Assembly (NCBI GenBank): GCA_902589175.1
Contig: CACIRX010000003.1
Span: forward strand, 1-64,000
DNA from: an uncultured Pelagibacteraceae bacterium
GTDB lineage: Bacteria; Pseudomonadota; Alphaproteobacteria; Pelagibacterales; AG-422-B15
DNA: 64,000 bases
Direction of reading: 5' to 3'
Positions 11,185 to 18,989 of the stretch are shown piece by piece. The position numbers and the translations under genes are program-made. The notes under the pieces are model-generated. The model was not told the origin of the DNA. It was given only the letters and a program-made list of their open reading frames with translations, and ran no database searches. The stretch's first letter is position 1, and each line of letters begins with the position of its first letter.

Positions 11185-12353
11185 CTATCAACCTCGCCAA
11201 AAACTATTGCAATTGATCCAAGAATTGCAGGGACGTCTGCTAGAAGATGGCCTTTTGAAAGCAAATCAAATGCTTGCAAGTGAGCAAATCCAGGGGCTCT
11301 AATTTTACATCTATAAGGTCTGCTGGTTCCATCGGAAATTAAATATACCCCAAATTCACCTTTAGGGGCTTCAACGGCTGAATAGATTTCTCCTTCAGGT
11401 ACATGAAAGCCTTCAGTGAAAAATTTAAAATGGTGAATTATGGCTTCCATTGATTGTTTCATATCTTCCCTTTTGGGAGCTGCAATTTTGGAATCTCTGT
11501 TGATGACCTCTCCTTTAGGCATTTGATCAAGACATTGAAGCATGATTTTTGTGCTTTCTCTCATTTCTTCAATCTGACATAGATAACGGTCATAACAATC
11601 ACCGTTTTGACCAACTGGAACTTTGAATTCAAGTTTATCGTAACAATCATAGGGTTGGGACTTTCTTAAATCCCATGGTACACCGCATGCTCTTAATATG
11701 AATCCACTAAAGCCTCGATCAACTGCATCTTCCTTTGATACTTTACCAATATTTACATTTCGTTGTTTAAATATTCTATTTTCAGTCAACATGCTTTCAA
11801 TATCATCAATCGCTTTTGGAAAATTATTACAAAAATTAAATATCTTATCAGTTAATCCATCTGGTAAATCTTGATGAACACCACCTGCTCGAAAATAAGC
11901 TGCATGAAATCTAGATCCAGATACTTCTTCATAAAAATCTAATAGCTTTTCTCTTTCATCAAAACCCCATGTGATTGGTGTCATAGCTCCCACATCCATT
12001 GCTGTAGTGGTAACATTTAGTAGGTGGCTTAAGAGACGCCCAATTTCAGCAAATAAAACCCTAATATATTGACCTCTCAAAGGCACTTCTACATTTAGCA
12101 ATTTTTCTATTGCTAATGCAAAGGCATGCTCCTGGTTCATGGGTGCAACATAATCCAGTCTGTCGAAATATGGTATTGCTTGAAGATAAGTTTTATGTTC
12201 GATTAGTTTTTCAGTGCCCCTATGTAAAAGTCCGATGTGCGGGTCAGCCCTTTCTACAATTTCTCCATCTAGATCAAGAATGAGTCTTAAAACGCCATGT
12301 GCTGCAGGGTGTACTGGTCCAAAATTAACAGTTACAGTTTTATTATTACTCAC
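11181..12353 (-). CDS. nuoD: NADH-quinone oxidoreductase subunit D
   Basis: 49-kDa-type subunit that helps form the quinone-reduction site, 390 residues. It begins with [14 protein letters not shown], the family N-terminal motif, and ends with the conserved FGEVDR. Translation starts at a GTG at 12353, eight bases inside nuoC; no better start exists downstream before the conserved N-terminus. It is derived from the large subunit of Ni-Fe hydrogenases but lacks the metal cysteines, as expected. Confidence 0.97.
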   Translation of the reverse strand: MSNNKTVTVNFGPVHPAAHGVLRLILDLDGEIVERADPHIGLLHRGTEKLIEHKTYLQAIPYFDRLDYVAPMNQEHAFALAIEKLLNVEVPLRGQYIRVLFAEIGRLLSHLLNVTTTAMDVGAMTPITWGFDEREKLLDFYEEVSGSRFHAAYFRAGGVHQDLPDGLTDKIFNFCNNFPKAIDDIESMLTENRIFKQRNVNIGKVSKEDAVDRGFSGFILRACGVPWDLRKSQPYDCYDKLEFKVPVGQNGDCYDRYLCQIEEMRESTKIMLQCLDQMPKGEVINRDSKIAAPKREDMKQSMEAIIHHFKFFTEGFHVPEGEIYSAVEAPKGEFGVYLISDGTSRPYRCKIRAPGFAHLQAFDLLSKGHLLADVPAILGSIAIVFGEVDR

Positions 12354-12939
12354 TTTCTTTTGCTTCCTTATCTAAATACTTTGTTCCTTCCCAGGGACTT
12401 TGAATGTCAAAATTTCTAAAATCTTGTTGCAGCTTAACAGGCTCGTGAACTATTTTTTTATCAATTTCGTCATATCTGATTTCGACATTACCTGTTAATG
12501 GAAAATCTTTACGTAGAGGATATCCCTCAAAACCGTAATCAGTTAAAATTCTTCTTAAATCTGGATGATCCGTGAAAGTTATTCCGTACATGTCAAATGC
12601 TTCTCTCTCAAACCAATTAGCTGCAGGAAAGATTGATGTTATGCTGGGCAAAGAGTCCACTTCACTTATTTGAGTTTTTACTCTTAACCGTAAATTAAAC
12701 CTAAAACTCAAAAAATGATAAATAACTTCAAATCTTTTTTCATTTTCCGGAAAATCCACTCCAGCAATGTCTGTAATTTGCTTAAATTCACAGCTTGGAT
12801 CATTCTTAACAAAATCGATAACCTGTATTAGATTTACAGGGTCAACCGATAGTTGTAACTGTCCTAAGTTTACATCTATACCATTCAGTTTACAGTTCTT
12901 TTCAATGGCAGCTTTGGCCATTTCAATTTGCTCGCTCAT
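12346..12939 (-). CDS. nuoC: NADH-quinone oxidoreductase subunit C
   Basis: 30-kDa-type peripheral subunit of complex I, 197 residues from the ATG at 12939. The reading frame is open further upstream, to 13023, but that extension lies wholly within nuoB; the TAATG overlap with the nuoB stop marks the true start. The signature [14 protein letters not shown] and the [20 protein letters not shown] end are present. It is a separate protein, not fused to NuoD as in some enterobacteria. Confidence 0.96.
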   Translation of the reverse strand: MSEQIEMAKAAIEKNCKLNGIDVNLGQLQLSVDPVNLIQVIDFVKNDPSCEFKQITDIAGVDFPENEKRFEVIYHFLSFRFNLRLRVKTQISEVDSLPSITSIFPAANWFEREAFDMYGITFTDHPDLRRILTDYGFEGYPLRKDFPLTGNVEIRYDEIDKKIVHEPVKLQQDFRNFDIQSPWEGTKYLDKEAKESE

Positions 12940-13460
12940 TATCTTTTGATGTTGCCTTCTCTTCTTATTTTTTTCTGTAACTGCAATAATCCATAAAGCA
13001 GGCCTTCTGCTGTGGGTGGGCACCCTGGCACGTAAACATCAACAGGTATTATTCGATCGCAACCTCTAACAACAGAATATGAGTAGTGATAATACCCTCC
13101 ACCATTCGCACAACTTCCCATGGAAATTACATATCGAGGTTCTGGCATCTGATCGTAAGCTTTTCTTAATGCCGCTGCCATTTTATTTGTCAAAGTACCT
13201 GCCACTATAAGAACGTCTGCATGTCTTGGTGATGCTCTTGGAGCTGCGCCAAAACGCTCAACGTCGTAACGCGGTGTTCCAACATGCATCATCTCGACAG
13301 CACAACAAGCTAATCCAAATGTCATCCAATGCAGAGAGCCTGTTCGAGCCCAGTTAATAAGGTTATTGATACTGGTGACAACGAACCCTTTATCAGCATA
13401 CAACTTCTTTAGTCTTTCTAGTTCTGGACTTGTCTCTTCAATATTTGTATTTATTGCCAC
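12939..13460 (-). CDS. nuoB: NADH-quinone oxidoreductase subunit B
   Basis: Carries the terminal N2 [4Fe-4S] cluster that reduces quinone. From the GTG at 13460 it has 173 residues, with cluster ligands Cys52, Cys53, Cys117 and Cys147 ([27 protein letters not shown]). The frame is open to 13571, but that part is antifamily sequence overlapping nuoA. The GTG lies six bases after AAGGAG inside the last codons of nuoA and overlaps nuoA by 10 bases, so I choose it as the start. Confidence 0.95.
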   Translation of the reverse strand: MAINTNIEETSPELERLKKLYADKGFVVTSINNLINWARTGSLHWMTFGLACCAVEMMHVGTPRYDVERFGAAPRASPRHADVLIVAGTLTNKMAAALRKAYDQMPEPRYVISMGSCANGGGYYHYSYSVVRGCDRIIPVDVYVPGCPPTAEGLLYGLLQLQKKIRREGNIKR

Positions 13461-13816
13461 TCCAATGCTCCTTTTTTCCACTCGTATATGAAACCAATTG
13501 TTAGAATTGCAAGGAAAACCATCATTGAAACAAAGCCAAATAAGCCCAAGGTTCCAAATGTGACAGCCCAAGGAAATAGAAACGCGACTTCGAGGTCAAA
13601 AATAATAAAAAGTAATGTGACTAAATAAAAACGAACATCAAACTTCATTCTAGAGTCTCCAAACTGTTCAAATCCGCACTCATAGGCAGAATTCTTTTCA
13701 GGATCAGGGTTATTTACTGCAACTAAGAAATTTGCCAAAACAAATAGACAGCTAATCGCTAACGCAACAAACATAAAAATTAGTATTGGCAAATAATCAG
13801 CTATCGCTATGTCCAT
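13451..13816 (-). CDS. nuoA: NADH-quinone oxidoreductase subunit A
   Basis: First gene of the complex I operon, a 121-residue three-helix membrane subunit homologous to ND3. The conserved [20 protein letters not shown] loop, whose cysteine changes exposure in the active/deactive transition of the mitochondrial enzyme, is intact. Helices 2 and 3 follow with the membrane-embedded [11 protein letters not shown] segment. No convincing Shine-Dalgarno sequence precedes the ATG at 13816. Confidence 0.97.
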   Translation of the reverse strand: MDIAIADYLPILIFMFVALAISCLFVLANFLVAVNNPDPEKNSAYECGFEQFGDSRMKFDVRFYLVTLLFIIFDLEVAFLFPWAVTFGTLGLFGFVSMMVFLAILTIGFIYEWKKGALEWQ

Positions 13817-14155
13817 ATTTTAGAATCGTATTAGTATCACCGAAAATATATATTCAAATCATTCGAAAACAATAGAAAATATGGGAAAAATTGTGTTTCC
13901 GACCGTTAGCGATTAATTTTTAAGGGAGTGAACCTAAATTTACAAAAAAACAGAGTGGAATTAAATTAACATATTTGAAAATATACAAAAAAATCGGAAA
14001 TTTCCTAATTTTTCAACACTATTTGACCTTTGATCAGTGACTTTTAACATTAATTAAACTCTCAAAAAATTTAGTGAGTATCTGCATACACTTAATTTAC
14101 TGGTAAATAGCCATATAATAGTTTTGAATTAGAATAATCAATAAAATTAGGAAAT
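13817..14155. other. Divergent intergenic region, nuoA to SMP-30-like gene
   Basis: The longest gene-free stretch apart from tRNA regions, 339 bases, very AT-rich. It must carry promoters for both directions. On the plus strand an exact TATAAT lies at 14114-14119, 36 bases before the next gene, but no good -35 is seen at 16-18 bases spacing. I see no open frame of interest, no clear terminator and no long repeat. The octamer GGGAGTGA at 13924-13931 also occurs in tRNA-Asp at the other side of the accessory cluster; this is too short to call an attachment site. Confidence 0.5.
13845..13872 (-). promoter_or_regulatory. Candidate nuo operon promoter
   Basis: On the minus strand TTGTTT (13867-13872) and TATATT (13845-13850) are separated by 16 bases, giving a leader of about 20 bases to nuoA. 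The match to the housekeeping consensus is fair but in AT-rich DNA such matches are common, so this is tentative. Confidence 0.3.
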
Positions 14156-15073
14156 ATGAATAGTAATTTCAAATTAATCGCAGATAACCTTCACTTTTCT
14201 GAAGGTCCAAGATGGAAAGATGGTAAACTTTGGTTTTCAGATTTTTACCATCATGCTGTGATGACCGCAGATGAGATGGGGAATGTTGAAAACATAGTCG
14301 ATGTACCTAATCAACCGTCTGGCCTGGGTTGGCTGCCAAATGGTGATCTCATTATTGTCTCTATGCTCGATAGAAAGCTACTAAAGTTTAAAGATGGCAA
14401 TCTTACTGAGTATGCAGATATGTCAAAACTTACACCTTTTAGATGCAATGACATGGTAGTCGATAAAAACGGTAATGCTTTCGTTGGTAATTTTGGATCA
14501 ATTCATCACGGAAAAGATATAAAGCCAACAGTACTTATAAAAGTAGACCCTAATGGAAATTCCTCAATTGCTGCTTCAAATTTAGACTTTCCAAATGGAA
14601 CTGTAATTACGCCTGATGGTAAAAAACTAATTATTGGCGAAACTTATGCGGGTAGACTTACTGCATTTGATTTAGATACAGATGGAAATCTTTCTAATCG
14701 GAGAGTATGGGCTCATATGATGCCTAATTTATTTTATTACTCCACAAGAATAATGCGGTTATTAAAAATTACACCAAAAGAAGGTAAAGGTATTCCTTAC
14801 CCTGTTCCTGATGGTATTTGCTTAGATGAAAAGATGGGGATCTGGATAGCATCTCCAACTACCTCAGAGGTTGTTAGATATACAGAAGGTGGGAAAATTA
14901 CAGATAGAATTACAACTCCAAATAGAGCGTATGCATGTATGTTAGGAGGATCAGATGGCAAGAAATTATTTGTATGTACGGCTGATGCGTCTGAACCAGA
15001 AGAAGCAAAAGCTGTGAAATCTGGAAAGATTTATTCGATTAATGTGGAGCACGCCAAAGCTGGGTATCCATAG
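14156..15073 (+). CDS. SMP-30/gluconolactonase/LRE family beta-propeller protein
   Basis: A 305-residue cytoplasmic six-bladed propeller protein with no signal peptide. Family landmarks are the N-terminal LHFSEGPRWKDGKLWFSDF, the mid-protein FRCNDMVVDKNGNAFVGNFG with the metal-binding Asn-Asp, the LDFPNGTVITPDGKKLIIGE blade, and PDGICLDEKMGIWIASP. Members hydrolyse sugar or other lactones using one divalent metal; the substrate cannot be read from the sequence. Its stop overlaps the start of the next gene by one base, so it heads a coupled operon with a glutathione transferase and a quinone reductase. Confidence 0.88.
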   Translation: MNSNFKLIADNLHFSEGPRWKDGKLWFSDFYHHAVMTADEMGNVENIVDVPNQPSGLGWLPNGDLIIVSMLDRKLLKFKDGNLTEYADMSKLTPFRCNDMVVDKNGNAFVGNFGSIHHGKDIKPTVLIKVDPNGNSSIAASNLDFPNGTVITPDGKKLIIGETYAGRLTAFDLDTDGNLSNRRVWAHMMPNLFYYSTRIMRLLKITPKEGKGIPYPVPDGICLDEKMGIWIASPTTSEVVRYTEGGKITDRITTPNRAYACMLGGSDGKKLFVCTADASEPEEAKAVKSGKIYSINVEHAKAGYP

Positions 15074-15684
15074 TGAAATATAAAATCTTCGGTAAATCAG
15101 AATGGGGTTCTGATATAATTGAGTTCCTTTGCCATGAAATATCAATTGAATATGAGTTTGTTGAGATTGGCGATAATTTTAAAAGTGACAAAACCATACT
15201 TAATGTTAATCCTCTTGGAAGAGTGCCAATGGTTGAGACGCCAAATGGCGAATATTTAATAGAAAGTATGGCAATTGTTTATCACTTTATTGAAAGAGAG
15301 AGCCAATTGATTCCTGATACTAAAAATGGAATAACCGACTTCCATCAAATTATGGCGTTTATGTCATCGTCAATTTATCCTGCAATCCTTCTTTATTTTC
15401 ATCCTGATCATTACGTTTCTAATGAAAATACTGAAGACTTAGTGAATAGATCTAAATTAATCTTGGAAACTTATTTAAATTATCTAGAAAATAAAATAGG
15501 TGAATATATTGTTGGCAATTCACTGTCAGCTGCAGATTTTTATTTATTCACATTGCTTTTCTGGTTGGAGGAGGATCATTTTCTTGAAAATTATCCAAAA
15601 ATACAAAATTTCTACAATAAAATGCAACAGAATCAGACAATAATGAAAGTAAGGAAAATACAAAATGAGAGAAAGACAGTTTAA
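15073..15684 (+). CDS. Glutathione S-transferase family protein
   Basis: 203 residues with a thioredoxin-like N-terminal domain containing NPLGRVPMVETPNGEYLIES, where the cis-proline and Glu-Ser pair bind the glutathione gamma-glutamyl group. An all-helical C-terminal domain follows, with the capping motif SAADFYLFTLLFWL. It starts at a GTG overlapping the upstream stop by one base and ends 20 bases inside the next gene. The N-terminal catalytic residue is not obvious (GKSEWGSDI). The substrate is unknown; a detoxification or isomerisation role is inferred from family and neighbours. Confidence 0.85.
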   Translation: MKYKIFGKSEWGSDIIEFLCHEISIEYEFVEIGDNFKSDKTILNVNPLGRVPMVETPNGEYLIESMAIVYHFIERESQLIPDTKNGITDFHQIMAFMSSSIYPAILLYFHPDHYVSNENTEDLVNRSKLILETYLNYLENKIGEYIVGNSLSAADFYLFTLLFWLEEDHFLENYPKIQNFYNKMQQNQTIMKVRKIQNERKTV

Positions 15685-16252
15685 AAAATTTTTTATTGTT
15701 TACGGCCATTACGATGATAATTCATTTAATGCAGCCATAAGAGACACCTTTATAGAAAGTGCAAAAAAAGCTGGTCATACAGTTGATATGGTCGATTTAT
15801 ATAAAGAGAAATTTGATCCTGTATTTGCTGGAGGCAATCCTGGACCAGATGTTCTAGATCACCGAAGAAGGATTGAACAAAGTGATACAATTGTATTAAT
15901 TGCTCCTATTTGGAATTTTAGAATGCCTGCAATTCTGGAAGGTTGGATAGACAAAGTTTTAGCTCCTCCATGGGCATTTACTTTTAAACAACTGGTAGGC
16001 AACTATGGCTACCCTCAAGGGAATTTAGGTAATAAAAAAGCGATAATATTTTGCACATACGGCTCTCCTCGTTTAGCAATAACTACTTTTTTTCTCAATT
16101 TGCCAATAAGACGGTTGAAAAGAGGTGTTTTTCACATATGTGGTATTAAAAGCATACTTTATAAAAGGTATTTTGCTGTACCGTTTGTCGCTGACAAGGT
16201 TAGAAAAAAATTTTTAAAGGATGTTAAAGATACTGCTACTTTATTTCAATAA
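15665..16252 (+). CDS. Flavodoxin-fold NAD(P)H dehydrogenase (quinone)
   Basis: 195 residues of the FMN-dependent NQO/MdaB/KefF fold. It opens with the strand FFIVYGHYDDNSFN, equivalent to the YAHP..SFN phosphate-binding loop, and contains LIAPIWNFRMPAILEGWIDKVL, the conserved flavin-contacting loop. It probably reduces quinones or similar electrophiles by two electrons. The ATG lies 20 bases inside the preceding transferase gene, a strong sign of translational coupling. A short hydrophilic N-terminal leader replaces the usual immediate start. Confidence 0.85.
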   Translation: MRERQFKKFFIVYGHYDDNSFNAAIRDTFIESAKKAGHTVDMVDLYKEKFDPVFAGGNPGPDVLDHRRRIEQSDTIVLIAPIWNFRMPAILEGWIDKVLAPPWAFTFKQLVGNYGYPQGNLGNKKAIIFCTYGSPRLAITTFFLNLPIRRLKRGVFHICGIKSILYKRYFAVPFVADKVRKKFLKDVKDTATLFQ

Positions 16253-16259
16253 TGACTAA

Positions 16260-16568
16260 GTGAAGAAAATAATAGAAATATTCAAGAGTCTTTGGTCACC
16301 TATAATGGACTCAAATGTAAATCCATTAAAAAATATAACCAATCTTAAAATTCGTCACATGATAATGCAAATTCTTGCTTTTATGTGGAGCGGTGTATTT
16401 TCACTTTATATCGTTGAAAGTATTTTTGTGTTTGGTTTCACTGCAATTGCTCATGCACTATTAATTGCCGCTATTTTCATAACGATGTTTGTATTTGTCA
16501 CGGCTGAAAAAAAACCCCATATTTATGATTTAAGATTCTTTAGGGGCAAAGATGGTGAGCACGAATAA
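16260..16568 (+). CDS. Small two-helix membrane protein of unknown function
   Basis: 102 residues from a GTG at 16260, eight bases after the quinone reductase. I do not recognise the family. Residues about 33-55 and 58-82 form two hydrophobic helices (LAFMWSGVFSLYIVESIFVFG and AIAHALLIAAIFITMFVFV). The short soluble ends are basic before and charged after them. Position and spacing make it the fourth gene of the SMP-30/GST/quinone reductase operon. A role as a membrane anchor or quinone-side partner would be speculation. Confidence 0.7.
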   Translation: MKKIIEIFKSLWSPIMDSNVNPLKNITNLKIRHMIMQILAFMWSGVFSLYIVESIFVFGFTAIAHALLIAAIFITMFVFVTAEKKPHIYDLRFFRGKDGEHE

Positions 16569-16597
16569 CTTTACCTATAATGAGTATCCAGAATAAA

Positions 16598-18115
16598 TCA
16601 TTGATTTTTTGATTCTTCTATCAACTTAATGATATTTTTGTGAATCACTGTTGCCGTATCTGGGCCCAAGGACACTACCTCGCCATAAGTTTCTTCACTT
16701 TCTCCATAGATCCAAGGAGCGTCATTATCCCACTCACTTTTTGGGATGATGTAACCGATTGAGTCATTTGCTAAATTCACCATCAAGTTCAGTTTGTCTG
16801 GAAATTGACTTCGTAAATTTGGAACTTCTTGCGGCGTCATAACATAATCAGCTCCATTAGGGTTTTCAATGCCCCCAATAGCAATCTCTGGATAAAGCTC
16901 TCCAGGAATTCCAGTAATAGATGCATCTCCTATTTGTATGAATACTACCTCACTTAGATAACGTATGAATGGTGGCCTCAGACTGAATTTAGTATCAGCG
17001 TCAATTATACCAAGCAAAGTGCCAAATGAGAGCATCAAATTTTCTATACCTAATTCTATTTCTTGTGATTGGATACTTAGTGATGGCTTAGGAGAAGTCT
17101 TAAAATCGCCTGCTTGAAATGCCTCTATGACACTGTTTGCTAGGCTATAACCATATGCGCGAGCTTTAGTATGACTTGGTTTAGTAATCATTTTTTCCAA
17201 TACAGGATCATAAATTGGATCGGTTGGCCCTGATGTCATCAAACCTCCTATATTTCCTGTAAGCCATAACGTAGTTCCGCCGAGACCAGGTTTAATTAAC
17301 TTGTCATCATAATAAATTCCATGACTGATACCTCTTCTTAAGTAACCCGCAACATCAGAGGTTATGTCTAAATTTTTATCCCATGCGAGCTCGACATGAA
17401 TTCCAAAATTGATTAAAGAACCAATAATTGAGCCATCAGGGCGATTGAATAAAATTGCCCTTATATCATCGTCTATAACGATAGGTTTTCTTTTATCTTT
17501 AATCGGGGTAAGTGGATTAGTCGGAATTAAAGCCAGACTCATTTCTGCAGCCTCTAAGTTATCAATAGCCTTTTTAAATGTGCTTATAAAATCTTTTTTA
17601 AGCCGCTTCATATAGGCATCGTTGACACCGCTTTTTAAAAAACTCGGACCCCAAAGACCCTGAGTATCAGGGCCTTCATGATTATGTGTTGCATGTACCA
17701 TAATGTAATCTAGACCCCACTCGGCTGGGACATCCTCACGGATACTGAGTACAAATTTTCGCATTAACCCTATTGTATCAGCACTTATGATACCTATTCG
17801 TGTCTGACCATCATCTATTACAACGGCTACGGACATCAAATCATCTTTAATGCCTTGGGCAGCTCGTTTGTTTTGAAAACCTGCCATCCACACCGCATCA
17901 AATCGGCCATTACCATTTTTATCAGTCCACTTATCAATATCTGGATCAAATTGAGCATCATTATTTATATCTTCCCACTCATCAATTAGATTAGGGGTAA
18001 TCGGCATCTGAGCAAAACCAACTTTAAATTCACTTGCATGTATTTGAGAAGTCAAAATTATGCCAAACATCATAATGGCATAAAGAGTGTTTTTTATATA
18101 GCGGCAATAAATCAT
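16598..18115 (-). CDS. Secreted neutral/alkaline ceramidase-like hydrolase
   Basis: 505 residues with a signal peptide (hydrophobic to about residue 22, likely cleavage after QIHA). The mature part starts with KVGFAQMPITP and includes GIISADTIG and HATHNHEGPDTQG (141-153), which match the N-terminal catalytic domain of neutral ceramidases, zinc amidases of lipid amide bonds. Residues 49-76 insert two Asp/Asn-rich loops, DINNDAQFD and DKNGNGRFD, resembling EF-hand or dockerin calcium loops. It lacks the C-terminal immunoglobulin-like domain of the full family (about 650 residues). Substrate unknown; ceramidase activity is not established for many members. It converges on the small membrane protein gene. 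Confidence 0.78.
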   Translation of the reverse strand: MIYCRYIKNTLYAIMMFGIILTSQIHASEFKVGFAQMPITPNLIDEWEDINNDAQFDPDIDKWTDKNGNGRFDAVWMAGFQNKRAAQGIKDDLMSVAVVIDDGQTRIGIISADTIGLMRKFVLSIREDVPAEWGLDYIMVHATHNHEGPDTQGLWGPSFLKSGVNDAYMKRLKKDFISTFKKAIDNLEAAEMSLALIPTNPLTPIKDKRKPIVIDDDIRAILFNRPDGSIIGSLINFGIHVELAWDKNLDITSDVAGYLRRGISHGIYYDDKLIKPGLGGTTLWLTGNIGGLMTSGPTDPIYDPVLEKMITKPSHTKARAYGYSLANSVIEAFQAGDFKTSPKPSLSIQSQEIELGIENLMLSFGTLLGIIDADTKFSLRPPFIRYLSEVVFIQIGDASITGIPGELYPEIAIGGIENPNGADYVMTPQEVPNLRSQFPDKLNLMVNLANDSIGYIIPKSEWDNDAPWIYGESEETYGEVVSLGPDTATVIHKNIIKLIEESKNQ

Positions 18116-18253
18116 TCGAAGCTATCAACTATAACCATCATTACTAGATTTTGATATTTTTATTGAGCTTATAAACTATTGTATCCAATAAATTTCTTTA
18201 AAACTTGTTGCAAAAGCAAAAAATTAAATCTTATTTTCTTAAGAATAATTATG

Positions 18254-18331
18254 TGGCGGGAGTGACGGGACTCGAACCCGCGACCTCCTGCGTGACAGGC
18301 AGGCGCTCTAACCAGACTGAGCTACACCCCC
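18254..18331 (-). tRNA. tRNA-Asp (anticodon GTC)
   Basis: A complete cloverleaf on the minus strand: acceptor GGGGGTG paired with CACTCCC (one G-U), anticodon loop CTGTCAC with GTC, T-arm GCGGGTTCGAGTCCCGT, and an encoded CCA at the 3' end (18254-18256). Its 3' end faces the accessory cluster at 14-18 kb. Confidence 0.95.
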
Positions 18332-18364
18332 ACAGTTAAATTTTTTCCATCTCGTGGGAGGAAA

Positions 18365-18440
18365 TGGTGGGCGATGAGAGGTTCGAACTCCCGACATTCA
18401 CGGTGTAAACGTGACGCTCTTCCAGCTGAGCTAATCGCCC
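18365..18440 (-). tRNA. tRNA-Val (anticodon TAC)
   Basis: Cloverleaf on the minus strand with acceptor GGGCGAT/ATCGCCC, anticodon loop TTTACAC giving TAC, T-loop GTTCGAAC and an encoded CCA. It lies 33 bases upstream of tRNA-Asp, so the two are probably one transcript following the HU gene region, as in many alphaproteobacteria. Confidence 0.95.
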
Positions 18441-18492
18441 GGAAAGACTGTTATATATCTATTTTAGTGAATATTCACAGATATTTATAAAA

Positions 18493-18531
18493 AAAATCCG
18501 ACCACGCTTTATTTAAGAGTGATCGGATTTT
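18493..18531 (-). terminator. Rho-independent terminator after HU gene
   Basis: A 13-base stem (18493-18505 with 18519-18531, one G-U pair in the minus transcript) with a 13-base loop starts 27 bases after the HU stop. The minus strand then continues with a run of T (TTTTTTTTATAAAT in all with the stem end). It separates HU from the tRNA genes downstream. Confidence 0.85.
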
Positions 18532-18557
18532 AAATAATTTAGTCAGCAGTTAAGGAA

Positions 18558-18851
18558 CTACATTCCTCCGCCGCCAGCATTATTAACAGCTTCTTTCAAA
18601 CCTTTACCTGCAGTAAACTTAGGTCTAGTTGACTCAGGGATTTGAATAACCTCATTGGTACGTGGATTTCGCCCTTGAGATGCTTTTCTAATTGATGTTT
18701 TGAATGTGCCAAAGCCCACCAATCTTACTTCTCCTCTTGCTTTAAGAACATCAGTAATTTGGTCAAAAACTGCATTTACTGCCTTTTCTGAGTCAGATTT
18801 TTGCATACCTGTAACATCAGCTACTTTTGCTATTAAGTCTTGTTTGTTCAT
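18558..18851 (-). CDS. hup: DNA-binding protein HU
   Basis: 97-residue histone-like protein that bends and compacts DNA as a dimer. The family signature GFGTFKTSIRKASQGRNPRTNE, split here as GFGTF at about 47 and GRNPRTNE at about 62, and the following IQIPESTRPKFTAGKGLKEAVN arm are all present. It ends in a short Gly-rich GGGGM tail. Ribosome binding appears to use a purine tract that includes eight consecutive G. It has its own terminator and lies downstream of lon in the usual alphaproteobacterial order. Confidence 0.95.
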   Translation of the reverse strand: MNKQDLIAKVADVTGMQKSDSEKAVNAVFDQITDVLKARGEVRLVGFGTFKTSIRKASQGRNPRTNEVIQIPESTRPKFTAGKGLKEAVNNAGGGGM

Positions 18852-18853
18852 AA

Positions 18854-18867
18854 CCCCCCCCTTTTTT
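18854..18867 (-). promoter_or_regulatory. Poly-G ribosome-binding tract of the HU gene
   Basis: The minus strand reads six A then eight G, then TT and the ATG. The G8 run is the only plausible Shine-Dalgarno element and is a long homopolymer for such AT-rich DNA, hence prone to slippage or sequencing error. Confidence 0.6.
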
Positions 18868-18893
18868 AGGAGTTTTTGATTCGTAATATAACT

Positions 18894-18922
18894 ATGAGAC
18901 CTGAACTACTATATATAGTCAA
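18894..18922 (-). promoter_or_regulatory. Candidate HU gene promoter
   Basis: TTGACT (18917-18922) and TCTCAT (18894-18899) on the minus strand lie 17 bases apart, about 40 bases before the start codon. The -35 match is good, the -10 match is poor. Confidence 0.35.
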
Positions 18923-18989
18923 GAAAAAGCCCAAGAAAACTGCTAAAAATTAAAATTTAGGTATCTTTATATAAAAAAATTTAATTAAA

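Noticed and set aside
12940..13023. Longer NuoC starting at 13023
   Set aside because: The extension lies wholly inside nuoB; the TAATG overlap at 12939 is the natural start.
13461..13571. Longer NuoB starting at 13571
   Set aside because: The extra 37 residues overlap nuoA in another frame and do not look like NuoB; a GTG with a good ribosome-binding site at 13460 explains the start.
13924..13931. GGGAGTGA as an attachment-site copy of tRNA-Asp
   Set aside because: Eight bases is too short, and no integrase or longer repeat supports it.
16598..18115. Ceramidase-like gene as broken because of its short length
   Set aside because: The signal peptide, catalytic motifs and a natural stop are all present; many bacterial members lack the C-terminal domain.
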